This document shows positions 17,962-26,129 of a stretch of DNA of 34,901 bases, piece after piece (position 1 is the first letter of the stretch; each line of letters begins with the position of its first letter). Below the pieces are notes generated by a model, which did not search any database, was not told the DNA's origin, and worked only from the letters and a program-made list of their open reading frames with translations. This DNA comes from Caenibacillus caldisaponilyticus (lineage in GTDB: Bacteria > Bacillota > Bacilli > Bacillales > Sporolactobacillaceae). The stretch lies in contig NZ_BDDQ01000029.1 of assembly GCF_002003465.1 (NCBI RefSeq), positions 1-34,901 of the forward strand. The letters are read 5' to 3'. Position numbers and translations under genes: made by a program.

Positions 17962-18241
17962 CCGGCTTCTCCTTAGATAAAATATAGGGCGCTACCGTGC
18001 CGGCCCGGGTTATGGTTAAAAAAACGGCAAATGGAAAAGGGAGCCTCATCGGAGCCGGTCACCTGACGAAGCGGCAGACATGGGGGATTGGCAAACAAGG
18101 CGTGATCGCCTCGCCATGCGGACAAGGCATTATTGCGCGCAGCGGATGGGTAGCTTTTTGGTTTTCACGTCACCGCCGGGTTTTGATGACGATGCCGTTT
18201 TAATGCCCTGGGTTTTCGTTGTTTCTCAAAATCCGTTTATA

Positions 18242-18727
18242 TCATAGTGAAATAAAGCCTTCTTCTTCCGGAAATTCATAGGCGGGCCGCTCGCCTTGGT
18301 ACTCAAAACCGACCGCTTCATAAAAGGGAATGCCCATAAAGTTGTCTTTGAAAACGGACACCATTGCTCTTTTGCCCCGCGTTCGATTTGGTCTTTCGTA
18401 ATCGCTTCCAACAACTTGCCGCCGATGCCTTCGCGTTTTCGATTGGGGCCAAATAAAGCACGTACAACTCGGCCGTTTCTTCGTCAATCATTCCCCCTCC
18501 GCCGGCACCGACGACCTTACCGCCATCGGCCGCGGCGAACCAACCGTTCCACTCATTGTTGATGTTCAAGATTTCATGTTTGAGGCGATCTTCGTTGTAA
18601 AATTTTTTTATGTATTTTCGATGTAATGGGGCGGCAACCATTCCTGATAAGTATGTCGATAACCCTCCGAACACACTCTAATAATCCCTTCAACGTCGCC
18701 TAATGTGGCTATTCTGATTTCAACCAT
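18242..18727 (-). pseudogene. GNAT-family N-acetyltransferase with three frameshifts
   Basis: Read through three single-base deletions, the minus strand encodes about 160 residues of a GNAT acetyltransferase: MVEIRIATLGDVEGI, a break near 18607-18612, KKFYNEDRLKHEILN, then AELYVLYLAP. A second break near 18446 (AA for AAA) precedes NRKREGIGGKLLEA, the acetyl-CoA-binding R/Q-x-x-G-x-G/A loop. A third break near 18359 (GG for GGG) precedes SVFKDNFMGIPFYEAVGF, the usual family ending. Family members acetylate small molecules or protein N-termini with acetyl-CoA; the substrate is unknown. A GAGGG ribosome binding site and an AT-rich promoter-like stretch lie upstream. Two of the three indels are clearly in homopolymers. 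Confidence 0.85.
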
Positions 18728-18976
18728 CGACTTTCCCTCGTTTTCAAAATATATCTATTTTTTGATTATTATATAGTATAGTGGAAAATGGCCGGATCGT
18801 AAATGGCTTTCCGGCTTGCCGAGATCCTCAGCTTCCTTTGACGCCGGGGTGACCATGGCGCGAAAGTTGATCAACGATTGCGTTTGCCAGCCGTTTTCAT
18901 TTCATCAGAGCGGTCGGAGCGTTTCGAGATGTACGGAAAAAAGCGAATCCGGGGACCGCGGGCGATGCTCCGGGAT

Positions 18977-19485
18977 CTATTCCGTCCGCAAGATCCGTTT
19001 CATCATGGCGATTTGCCCCCGGTGGTTGGCTTCGTGGTCCAGCAAGTTGTAGAGCACCCATTCCGGCGAGACGTTTTCTTCTCCGAGCGGGCGGTCCGCC
19101 GTTGTAAAAACGTCGTCGGGCATGTGTCTGTAAACGGATTCCACGAGAGCCATCGTTTCGGCAAGCAAGTCCAGAAATTCGTCCAACCGTTTCTCGGCGG
19201 GAGCTTCAGGATTTCTCCTGGACGGGTCAAGCCGAACCGGGCTTTTTCCGCCTCTGAAATGGGCTCCCCAAGCACGACGCTTTTCGTCCACCCCAACGAC
19301 ACGTTGGCGATGTGCCAAAGATATTCGGCCACACTGTGTGCGGAAGGCGTGATGCGGGCGTGCAATTCCTCGTGGGTCAGGTCGGATAAAATGGCCAATA
19401 AATCGGCTCGGCTTTGCGCCAGAGCGTCCAGCCAGCGATCGGCCATCGTCTCATGGTCGGCATGTTCCAGTGTTCGGATTCTCAT
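18977..19485 (-). pseudogene. DinB-family metalloprotein, frameshifted
   Basis: The minus strand opens MRIRTLEHADHETMADRWLDAL and continues through SAHSVAEYLWHIANVSLGW, carrying the first conserved histidine. In the run AAA near 19195 one A is missing. Beyond it the +1 frame continues RLDEFLDLLAETM to NLLDHEANHRGQIAMMKR, with the second and third histidines of the DinB metal site, and stops. The intact protein would be a four-helix bundle of about 168 residues binding zinc or nickel, as in bacillithiol S-transferases and related DinB enzymes. ATG 19485 has GAGGTG upstream; the in-frame GTG 19491 is less likely. Confidence 0.85.
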
Positions 19486-20070
19486 GTCCACACCTCGATT
19501 TCTGCGTTTTGCTTCGTTTTGGCAGCATGAATGCCATCGTTCAATGTCCCGGACCGTCCCCTTGGCGGCGCTTGTCGGTAAAGGTTTTTTGACGAGGAGA
19601 CGGCGGTCAGTTCTTCGATGAGCATGGTTCCCTCATCGCCCCGTTACTACATAAAGATATCCAAAAGTTTCGACAGATGGCAAGCGCTTGTTGGAAATGG
19701 CTTTCCCGAACTGACGATTGTTTTTCGTAGCGGTAAATCAAAATGGGCTTTTTGTCTTCGAAGGTTTTTTAATCATGAGGGAAGAGAAAAAAAGAGCAAA
19801 TGGATAAAGAAGGGGATCGGGAAGTTGCGAAGATCCGGAGAGATGAATAAACGGGCTTTCGCCGCGTTCAGACGAGCGTGAGAGGCCAAAGCGAATCGGG
19901 AGGAGCCGCACCCATTGCCTTCACCGTCATCGCAACGGATTTGGAAGCCCGGCGCCGTCTTTTTCTGTGCCGTTGTGCCGCCAGTCCGGGGGATAAAAAG
20001 ACGATTTCTTTGATCCGTGTTGGCCAAAGGCGCCGTGCAAAGGCGGGCTGGCCTGCGGCCAGGCTTTTCA
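19486..20070. other. Gene-free stretch before the yqzDC terminator
   Basis: Several short open frames exist on both strands but none has a good ribosome binding site or a recognisable product. CTGGCC and GGCCAG around TGC at about 20050 precede a short T run on the plus strand, but no plus-strand gene lies upstream. Confidence 0.5.
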
Positions 20071-20100
20071 AACGAAAACCCCGGGCGCCGGCACCCGGGG
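20071..20100 (-). terminator. Terminator of the yqzD-yqzC operon
   Basis: CCCCGGG and CCCGGGG form a seven-pair GC stem; on the minus strand it is followed by TTTTCGTTT. It lies about 25 nt beyond the yqzC stop. Confidence 0.75.
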
Positions 20101-20125
20101 AACTTCAATCGGTTTTCAAAAAAGA

Positions 20126-20626
20126 TCATTTGGTCGTCAGTTTTTTGGCGATGTCCGGAATCGACATGTCGCTTGTAAAGGTGTATGTACCGAGTTGCAA
20201 ATACGGTTCTAATTTATGATCGATGACGTATTGAGTGAGCTGATGGCGGTCCTTGATGACGTGATGCTTTTCAAGGGCCTCAGCCACATCGGAGGTCGTC
20301 ATGCCTTGCTTGACGGTGATCTTGGCTTTATACACCTTTGGCTGATCGGCGTTTTTCTTATCGTCGTTCGCGGATGACTTGTCCGCCGCTTTCCCTTGAT
20401 CACCGGATGCCTTTTGGCTTTCGGACGCTTGCCATTTTTCGAAGGCCGCTTTGTCTACGGCGATTTCGCCTTTTGAGGCGAGATAAGCTTCGACGCGGCT
20501 TTCCGTGAGCGGCGCCTCGGCTTTTTCATCATCATTCTTGGGCATGAGCTGGTAATAATATAAGGCGACGATTCCCGACGCCAAGAGGATGCCGGCGGCG
20601 AAACCGCGCATTCCGTGTTTAGTCAA
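20126..20626 (-). CDS. Membrane-anchored MltG/YceG-N-like protein, YqzC-like
   Basis: A 166-residue protein with one N-terminal membrane segment (GFAAGILLASGIVALYYYQL). A low-complexity Lys/Ala/Ser/Asp linker (about 65-95) is followed by a C-terminal domain (YKAKITVKQGMTTSDVAEALEKHHVIKDRHQLTQYVIDHKLEPYLQLGTYTF) that matches the LysM-like N-domain of endolytic transglycosylase MltG. The catalytic part is missing, so a binding role at the cell wall is more likely than hydrolysis. A TTG start is chosen because AAGGTGAT lies 7 nt upstream. It follows yqzD by 14 nt. In B. subtilis yqzC and yqzD lie near the pst operon and yqgN, which supports the name. Confidence 0.75.
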   Translation of the reverse strand: MTKHGMRGFAAGILLASGIVALYYYQLMPKNDDEKAEAPLTESRVEAYLASKGEIAVDKAAFEKWQASESQKASGDQGKAADKSSANDDKKNADQPKVYKAKITVKQGMTTSDVAEALEKHHVIKDRHQLTQYVIDHKLEPYLQLGTYTFTSDMSIPDIAKKLTTK

Positions 20627-20640
20627 CGCACATCACCTTT

Positions 20641-20838
20641 TCACACGTCGCGGTCCTCAATCATCAATTCTTCTTCGAGGACGCGGATTTTTTTCTTGAT
20701 CTTATATAACTCTTGCATGACGGTCACCGAAGTGCCTTCAATTTGATCTTCCAGTTGTTTGATGGAGTCTTCCTTAAAGAAGGAGACGATCAACAAGATC
20801 AACCCCAGGACAAACAGTATGAGCAAAAGAAAACCCAT
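20641..20838 (-). CDS. Small membrane protein with coiled coil, YqzD-like
   Basis: A 65-residue protein: one hydrophobic helix (GFLLLILFVLGLILLIVSFF) and then a charged heptad-like region (SIKQLEDQIEGTSVTVMQELYKIKKKIRVLEEEL) that should form a coiled coil in the cytoplasm. ATG 20838 is chosen because GGGGAGG lies about 6 nt upstream; an ATG five codons earlier overlaps that site. It is co-transcribed with the MltG-N-like gene. The YqzD assignment is by position and size only. Confidence 0.65.
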   Translation of the reverse strand: MGFLLLILFVLGLILLIVSFFKEDSIKQLEDQIEGTSVTVMQELYKIKKKIRVLEEELMIEDRDV

Positions 20839-21133
20839 GATTAACCTCCCCATTTTATCCGTCTCGGCTTTTTTCCGGCCAACGTCCTGGCCCCGCCATC
20901 CCGCGCAGGGAGTGGGACTCTAAACTACTTATATCATAGATTGATAGCGGGACAAAGAGGTTTGGCGAAAAAGAAAGGAAAATGTAAAGGAACGCCGCCG
21001 GGATGACGACCGATTTTTCTTTTATTCTCAAGGAGAAAGGGCTTTTAACCTGGCAAGAAGTGTCAATTCAAACCCATTGGGAATGTCGAAGTTTGCCATA
21101 TGGCGCGAGAATCGCGCGATTCATCCCGGAACC

Positions 21134-21162
21134 TTGTACGATGTCCGGATCTTTGATAAACT
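21134..21162 (+). promoter_or_regulatory. Probable rpmG promoter
   Basis: TTGTAC, 17 nt, TAAACT, about 38 nt before the rpmG start. Confidence 0.5.
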
Positions 21163-21199
21163 ATAAGGGTATGACTCAGAGGAACAGGAGGGACGAGAC

Positions 21200-21349
21200 A
21201 TGCGCGTACTCGTAACTTTGGAATGCACCGAAACCGGTGAACGCACGTACATCACGACGAAAAATAAACGCAACAATCCGGAACGTCTTGAATTGAAAAA
21301 ATACAATCCGCGTTTGCGTCGTCATACGATTTACCGCGAAACGAAATAA
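21200..21349 (+). CDS. rpmG: Ribosomal protein bL33, zinc-free form
   Basis: A 49-residue large-subunit protein: [19 protein letters not shown], then [20 protein letters not shown] and RHTIYRETK. The family normally carries CxxC pairs near the start and end in its zinc form. Here only one cysteine (LEC) remains and the C-terminal pair is absent, so this is the C-minus paralogue, usually expressed alongside or instead of the zinc form. AGGAGGG lies about 7 nt before the ATG. It is monocistronic with its own promoter and terminator, just before yqgN. Confidence 0.95.
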   Translation: MRVLVTLECTETGERTYITTKNKRNNPERLELKKYNPRLRRHTIYRETK

Positions 21350-21350
21350 G

Positions 21351-21380
21351 CAGCGGGTTAAAGCCTGCTGTTTATTTTTT
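21351..21380 (+). terminator. rpmG terminator
   Basis: CAGCGGGT pairs with GCCTGCTG (with G-T wobbles), followed by TTTATTTTTT directly after the stop codon. Confidence 0.8.
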
Positions 21381-21409
21381 ATGGGAAAGCAGTGCGGGAG
21401 GATTAAAAA

Positions 21410-22018
21410 GTGTCGGATAAAGCAACGATCCGGCGGGCGATGAAACAACAAGTGCTCGCCCTTGAAGAAGAAACGTTTCACCGCGGCTGCCGCGCCATCC
21501 ACGAGCGGCTCTTTCGCCTTGCCGCCTGGCAACGGGCCCATACCGTCGCCGTCACCGTCTCGACGCCCGGTGAAGTGGACACCAAAGCCATCATTGAACG
21601 GGCGTGGCGCGACCGAAAACGCGTCGCCGTTCCGAAAACCGTCCCGAAAGAAAAACGGCTGGAGTTTCGGCAGCTGACGTCTTTCGAGCAATTGGCCCCC
21701 GCGCATTACGGATTGTTCGAGCCGAAGGAGGCGGAGACCGAAGCGGTCGTCAAAGGCAATATCGATCTCATCCTCGTTCCGGGACTCGCGTTTGATGCTT
21801 CCGGGTATCGCATCGGTTTCGGCGGCGGCTATTATGACCGGTTTTTGCCCGATTGCCGCGCCGTCAAAGTCGCGCAAGCCTTCGATTTTCAGGTGTTGGA
21901 TCGGGTGCCGAGGGAGGCGCACGACATCCCGGTGGATTTTATCGTCACGCCGGCCCGGCTGATCCATTGCGGGCCGGGTTTCGATGAAGCGGCGGAAAAG
22001 GCGGGGTTGAACCAATAG
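21410..22018 (+). CDS. yqgN: 5-formyltetrahydrofolate cyclo-ligase (YqgN)
   Basis: Uses ATP to turn 5-formyl-THF into 5,10-methenyl-THF, recycling a stable folate that inhibits one-carbon enzymes. It has 202 residues. The N-terminal basic segment ATIRRAMKQQV binds nucleotide, and the family signature near the C-terminus GYRIGFGGGYYDRFL is intact, as are VPGLAFD and DIPVDFIVTP. A GTG start follows GGGAGG by 9 nt. In B. subtilis yqgN lies in the same neighbourhood. No terminator was found; the next gene begins about 285 nt downstream. Confidence 0.95.
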   Translation: MSDKATIRRAMKQQVLALEEETFHRGCRAIHERLFRLAAWQRAHTVAVTVSTPGEVDTKAIIERAWRDRKRVAVPKTVPKEKRLEFRQLTSFEQLAPAHYGLFEPKEAETEAVVKGNIDLILVPGLAFDASGYRIGFGGGYYDRFLPDCRAVKVAQAFDFQVLDRVPREAHDIPVDFIVTPARLIHCGPGFDEAAEKAGLNQ

Positions 22019-22302
22019 GAGGATCTGCTGCTCTAGGGGAAACAAAAAACAGCGGGTGATAACACAGTAAAAAGCCCCAGCGGCCCTTGGAGAGAAAGGC
22101 GCGCTCTACGGACAGGGCGAAGCTCAGTGGATGAGGAAGCGCCAAAGATTCTGAACGGGTGAGAGCAAGAAAATGGGATCGAGTTAGCCCTAGGACGTCC
22201 GACGTTTGGACTCTTTAAATCTTTAAAAGAGCAATAAAGGAACCCGAGCGTACGGGCATTGAAAGGCGGTCGGGCGGAAGCGGCGAAAGGAGGCGAGGGC
22301 AA
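22019..22302 (+). other. Purine-rich spacer with several potential hairpins
   Basis: No gene recognised. It contains GGCGC/GCGCC arms about 50 nt apart (22108-22152), a GTCC/GGAC hairpin near 22198-22213, and CTCTTT/AAAGAG near 22211-22230. The purine-rich, structure-prone content is unlike neighbouring spacers and could hold a small RNA or a long leader of the next gene. No known RNA family was recognised. Confidence 0.35.
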
Positions 22303-23076
22303 ATGGCGGAATCGATCCTTGTCGGCCTTCTGTTGATCGGCGGCGCCTCGGTTTCTTATCAAAAACGCTGGTTGACCGCGGGCGGCGCGGCCGGCATGGT
22401 CGTTCTCGGTGCGGCGATTGATTGGGCCTTCGGTTTATCGGGATTATTGATCATTTTTTTATTTTTTGTTGCGGCCAATCTCATCTCGAACGGCGGACGG
22501 TCTGCGGAGACGCGCACCGTCGTCCAAGTGTTCGCCAACGGCGGCGCGCCGCTGCTCGCTGCGTGCGCGAACTTGGCCGTTGGCGGCCCTTATTGGTCGG
22601 CCGCGTTTATAACGGCGGTGGCCAGCGCCTCCGCCGACACGTGGGCATCGGAAATCGGGGTGAAGTTCGGGGGACGGCCATACCATATCGGTTTGCGCCG
22701 GCGCGTCGCCCCCGGCTTGTCCGGGGCGGCGACTTTAAGAGGCAGCATTGCCGGGCTTTTCGGTGCCGCCCTCATCGGCTTTTTCGGCGCCTTCCTCTTG
22801 CATCGCGATCATCTCGCTCTTTTCTTTGTGGCCGGCACGGTTTTCACCGCCGTCGGTTGGCTCGGTCATTGGCTGGATACGCTGCTGGGGGCTTTCCTGC
22901 AAGCCCGTTATCAATGCCGCGCTTGCGGTGTTTTAACGGATGATCGCCGCCATTGCGAAATGGCGACGGCAAAAGTCCATGGGTACCAATGGATGACGAA
23001 TCACACGGTCAACGCGTTGTCCAACATTGGAGCGGGCGTTTTGGGCGCCATCGCATCCGTCTGGCTATCGTCCTGA
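22303..23076 (+). CDS. DUF92 (TMEM19-like) integral membrane protein
   Basis: A 257-residue protein with about six to seven hydrophobic helices. Family marks: RWLTAGGAAGM, VVQVFANGGAPLL, ASASADTWASEIGVKFGGRPY, and NTLSN-like NALSNIGAG near the end. Plant VTE6, a phytyl-phosphate kinase, belongs to DUF92, so an isoprenoid-phosphate kinase activity is possible, but bacterial members are not characterised well enough to assert it. A cytoplasmic CRACG segment near residue 206 has two cysteines of unknown role. AAAGGAGG lies about 10 nt before the ATG. Confidence 0.88.
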   Translation: MAESILVGLLLIGGASVSYQKRWLTAGGAAGMVVLGAAIDWAFGLSGLLIIFLFFVAANLISNGGRSAETRTVVQVFANGGAPLLAACANLAVGGPYWSAAFITAVASASADTWASEIGVKFGGRPYHIGLRRRVAPGLSGAATLRGSIAGLFGAALIGFFGAFLLHRDHLALFFVAGTVFTAVGWLGHWLDTLLGAFLQARYQCRACGVLTDDRRHCEMATAKVHGYQWMTNHTVNALSNIGAGVLGAIASVWLSS

Positions 23077-23493
23077 AAAACGGCGCTTGCCTCGATGCGG
23101 CGGCGTTCACGCCTCTCGACGCGGCCGGTCCGGTCGTGGGCGCTTGGATCGCTGCTTCCCGGACATGCGGCGTCTCTGTGCCTTTCTTTCTCATGGCCCG
23201 ATTTTCTTTCAGCCGTCGCGGCGCCTCTGGACGGATGAGACAAACAATGCTTGCGCGACAGCGGCCGTTCTTTAATCGCCTTTAAAATTTTATCTTCATG
23301 GTTCGCCACGCCATCGTCCACGAGCGCCCATCCATCTTCGTCGTCGGCCTTGCCTAAAAAGAGGCGTTTGGTCCGTTTCGATGACGGTTCATGCCGTGCC
23401 TTTCCTCGTTTTCATCAGAAAAAATCGCGCGGATAAAAGCGGGAAACCGTCGCATATTATTAGGGAACGATACCACACTAAGGGGCGAAAGGC
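23077..23493. other. Spacer with no confident gene
   Basis: On the minus strand, one frame (about 23370 down to 23190) reads like protein (KRLFLGKADDEDGWALVDDG then NHEDKILKAIKERPL). Its only start with a ribosome binding site (ATG near 23391) is out of frame, so it could be a frameshifted small gene. Otherwise nothing is seen. Confidence 0.35.
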
Positions 23494-23700
23494 ATGCAAC
23501 GGTTTTTGGTCCGCGTGATCTTGCTCGCAATTTTAAGTTGGTTTTTATATCGCCGCCGCGTTCGGCTTTGGCAATTCATGCTCGGCGTCGAGGGCATCCG
23601 CCGGTTGTTGCCGGCCGTTTCCCTGTCATGGCGCGATTTCCGGCAATGGGCGGGAAAGCGGATGCTGAACGCGCTGGAGGAAGGGGCCGGCCGCGATTGA
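23494..23700 (+). CDS. Small membrane protein, unknown function
   Basis: A 68-residue product with a short hydrophobic N-terminus (FLVRVILLAILSWFLY), then strongly basic and tryptophan-bearing segments (RRRVRLWQFM, LSWRDFRQWAGKRM). It would sit at the membrane with a positive cytoplasmic tail. The ribosome binding site is modest (AAGGGGCGAAAGG). In B. subtilis the small gene yqgO follows yqgN, and this may be its positional counterpart, but no sequence likeness can be asserted. Confidence 0.5.
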   Translation: MQRFLVRVILLAILSWFLYRRRVRLWQFMLGVEGIRRLLPAVSLSWRDFRQWAGKRMLNALEEGAGRD

Positions 23701-23715
23701 TTCGCGTATGCGGCC

Positions 23716-24630
23716 TTAAATGTTTTGTTTCAACAGGGCGATCTCACCGGAAGCCAGCCGGATGACGACGAGTAAATGGTCGTGGCGTTTGCTGTAGAGG
23801 ATGATCGGCATGAAGCTGTCAATGGGGCTTTCAATGCGGCCATCCGAACGGCGGACGCCGAGGGCGTATTCCTTGTACAAGCCTTCCCACAATTGCCCGA
23901 TGACTTTATTCGTCTTTTTTTGGTTGAGGCCGGGCAAAGATTGGTTGGCAAAGACGTGAAGATAGGTGAGCGGAAACGCATCGTACGCCTCCGGGCGGAA
24001 GCGGTGCTTGCGGCTCGCCTTCTTTATGATGGCATCCATTGTTTCATTTAAAGCTTGAGTTTTGGCGCGGTACCATATCTTGGCTTTTTCCGCGATCGGA
24101 AAACGGAACGCCGAAAAAGCCCCGTCGTCGCCTGGCATGACGGCCAGATGGTCATAAGACATCGCCAGTTTGCCCCGGATTCCGTTTTGGCCATGCGTTT
24201 CCGCATGATGGACCGTGATGGCTTCCAAGACGCCGGCCTCGTGAAAGCGTTCGATTTTGGCTTGATGAATTTCAGCGGTTTTCGTTTTCCATTTGTTCGC
24301 GATGGCCACCAATCGGCGGTCGCTGAACAAAAAGGAAACGTCTTGGCGCACATAGGCGGCGCGGTTGGTTCGCGAAGACGCCAGCCAGGATATGTCGTAA
24401 CGCGACGGTTCCGACCGTTGAAGGAGGAGCCGGGTGTTCTTCTCCAAAAAGGAAAGGGTCGGATCATCGGGGAAGTAGGTAATGCTCTCTTCGGTATCCG
24501 CGCGATCGCGATGGTCCAAATAAAGAATGAGCGCCGTCACAAAGGATACGGTCAGCAGTCCGAGCCAAAAGCCGAAGGATCGGTTGCGGTTCGAACGTTT
24601 TTTTAACCCCTCTTTCGCCCGCCCCATCAT
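23716..24630 (-). CDS. Membrane-anchored protein of unknown function
   Basis: Unrecognised family, 304 residues. A basic start (KEGLKKRSNRNR) is followed by one membrane helix (FGFWLGLLTVSFVTALILYL) and a large hydrophilic domain outside the membrane. Seen in it: a mixed alpha/beta stretch at about 70-195 (LLLQRSEPSRYDISWL, IHQAKIERFHEAGVLEAITV) and a C-terminal half rich in aromatic and basic residues. No catalytic motif is evident. GGAGG lies 4 nt before the first ATG and 7 nt before the second (24627), so the second is equally likely. It stands alone, convergent with the small gene before it. Confidence 0.75.
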   Translation of the reverse strand: MMGRAKEGLKKRSNRNRSFGFWLGLLTVSFVTALILYLDHRDRADTEESITYFPDDPTLSFLEKNTRLLLQRSEPSRYDISWLASSRTNRAAYVRQDVSFLFSDRRLVAIANKWKTKTAEIHQAKIERFHEAGVLEAITVHHAETHGQNGIRGKLAMSYDHLAVMPGDDGAFSAFRFPIAEKAKIWYRAKTQALNETMDAIIKKASRKHRFRPEAYDAFPLTYLHVFANQSLPGLNQKKTNKVIGQLWEGLYKEYALGVRRSDGRIESPIDSFMPIILYSKRHDHLLVVIRLASGEIALLKQNI

Positions 24631-24927
24631 CCCGCCTCCAAGTACATCGAGTTTGAGCCTGCCTTTGTCCCAATATATGCGTGAATGGACGACTTATGCC
24701 GGGCGCGTCTCCCTTCTAAACGCTCGAAAAGGGGCGGGATTTGGAACATATGATCAGGAAGCGGCCGCACGGCGTTTGGGCGGATGACCGCGATGCGCGG
24801 ATCGCGCGGCAAGCGGGCCGTTCGCCACGATGCGCCCGTAAACCGGACTTCGCGGATGCATTCCGACGTCCAATGGGAACGAATTTGTGACAAAACTGAA
24901 AATAATGATGAAAACGTTTTCTCTTTT

Positions 24928-24966
24928 CTCCCGATCCTTGATAAAATATTAAAAAGGAATCGGGAG
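24928..24966 (+). repeat. Inverted repeat whose right arm contains the ribosome binding site of the next gene
   Basis: CTCCCGAT (24928-24935) and ATCGGGAG (24959-24966) are perfectly complementary, with CC/GG extending inward past a bulged A. The loop is AT-rich and promoter-like. The right arm ends in the GGGAGG used by the next gene. It is an RNA switch if transcription starts upstream, or a DNA operator if it starts within the loop. Confidence 0.55.
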
Positions 24967-24973
24967 GGCACGG

Positions 24974-25348
24974 ATGTTGGATTTTTGTTTCATGAGGACG
25001 GATACGGGATACGACATCATGATGCTCGCGGTACGCAACCGGGACGGCAGCTATCGGATCTACCGGCTGGACGGATCGAAGCCGGCAGAAGGGCCGCTCT
25101 TTGAAGAGAAGAATCCGGATCGTTTACGGGAACGCATCCGCGAGTGGTGCCGCGACCATTTGCCGGACGACATGGAAATGATGCGGTTTACGGTCCCGGC
25201 GAGCCGCGAGAAGGCGGTAAAAGTGAAAAAATTTTTGCGCGACCATAATATCCCTTTTGAAATGAAAAATTATACGTTTTACGTGCGCAAACGTGAATTC
25301 CAACGGATCAAAAAAGACTTGGAAAAACTGGTCGCTTCCGGAAATTGA
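24974..25348 (+). CDS. Hypothetical cytosolic protein, 124 residues
   Basis: Not recognised. It has no signal or membrane segment and is highly charged. The N-terminal part (FCFMRTDTGYDIMMLAVRNRDGSYRIYRLDG) looks like a beta-hairpin domain. The C-terminal half alternates basic and acidic residues (RERIREWCRDHLPDDMEMMRF; KKFLRDHNIPFEMKNYTFYVRKREFQRIKKDLEKL), suggesting a small alpha/beta domain that may bind nucleic acid. GGGAGGG lies 6 nt before the ATG and is part of an inverted repeat. It is convergent with yqgW, sharing a bidirectional terminator. Confidence 0.8.
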   Translation: MLDFCFMRTDTGYDIMMLAVRNRDGSYRIYRLDGSKPAEGPLFEEKNPDRLRERIREWCRDHLPDDMEMMRFTVPASREKAVKVKKFLRDHNIPFEMKNYTFYVRKREFQRIKKDLEKLVASGN

Positions 25349-25477
25349 ACGAGGCAGCCGGGGATTTCGCCATGGGGGAAAGGCGGGAGACGGGCCGCCG
25401 CGGCGTTTGCATCTTCAGAGGAGATATTCCCCATAGGACAGCCCTTCGTCAGAGCGATGCCGGTGATGAACCATGAA

Positions 25478-25511
25478 AAATGGAGACGGGTTAGCCCGCC
25501 TCCATTTGTTT
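25478..25511. terminator. Bidirectional terminator
   Basis: AAATGGAG and CTCCATTT pair, with CGGG/CCCG inside and loop TTAG. T-rich tails follow on both strands (TTTGTTTT on plus, TTTTTC on minus), serving the converging hypothetical and yqgW genes. Confidence 0.85.
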
Positions 25512-25520
25512 TGCACTGAA

Positions 25521-25706
25521 TCAGCTTCCGACCGGTACCCCGCCGCCGTTGAAGCTGTCCCAAATCGTCATGATCGAAAACCAGCCGAGAACGGCAAAGG
25601 CGATCAACGCGTAAACGGCACCGAAAAAGTTCCGTCGCTTGACTTCACGGAAAATCGCGATGAGGCAAAGAATGGCGATGATCAGGAAAATGATGCCGAC
25701 AACCAT
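25521..25706 (-). CDS. yqgW: Small membrane protein YqgW (DUF2759-like)
   Basis: A 61-residue protein with two hydrophobic helices (VVGIIFLIIAILCLIAIF and NFFGAVYALIAFAVLGWFSIM) joined by a basic turn REVKRR, the layout of DUF2759 proteins. Function unknown. ATG 25706 follows AAAGGAGG by 10 nt. The next gene is yqgX, the same pair as in B. subtilis. Confidence 0.75.
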   Translation of the reverse strand: MVVGIIFLIIAILCLIAIFREVKRRNFFGAVYALIAFAVLGWFSIMTIWDSFNGGGVPVGS

Positions 25707-26129
25707 GTGTTGCCAACCTCCTTTGTGGACGGGTTCGCACAATATGTATACGCTTCTATTCTAAACCGAATGCCGATCTTTGTCGAGCTTTTCCGTTCAT
25801 TTCGGTAAGTTTGAAAACCGCTTATGATAAAGTTTAACCGATGTTTCCGCTTTCTAGTCGAACGGATCGGCAAAGCATCAAAGCGCAGGGTTGTCGGCGT
25901 AAATCGGACGAAAAGGCAACAATGGGCTTGCCGAACGACTGTGATAAAGCCGGTGGCCGCGATCCGGTCCCGTTGCGGCGGAAGGGGGCGGAAAGAGACG
26001 GCGGCCGGTTTGACGACGCGGTCGCTTGCACGTTCTTCACATGCGCAGACCGGTTGCCGACGGGTGAAGGCTCCTTTATTATGTTGGAAGAAACATCAAC
26101 GTTTTTGGACGGAATGGAGGAGATGGGCG
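25707..26129. other. Divergent intergenic region between yqgW and yqgX
   Basis: Nothing firm is seen. An open frame runs into yqgX from upstream but its composition and lack of homology-like features argue against translation. A 27-codon frame (26082-26162) overlaps the yqgX start in another phase without a clear ribosome binding site. Confidence 0.5.

Noticed and set aside
17962-18241. A 68-codon plus-strand frame (17997-18203) between the MFS and GNAT genes
   Set aside because: No ribosome binding site and no recognisable features; it lies in the divergent upstream region of the MFS gene.
18816-19621. Plus-strand frames opposite the DinB pseudogene
   Set aside because: They mirror the minus-strand coding sequence, which has clear DinB motifs.
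21003-21215. A 70-codon plus-strand frame before rpmG
   Set aside because: It covers the rpmG promoter and runs into the rpmG start region out of phase; no family resemblance.
25824-26129. Extended N-terminus for YqgX (about 100 extra residues)
   Set aside because: The family starts at the TTG with a good ribosome binding site; the upstream part is Arg/Cys-rich and unlike any domain.
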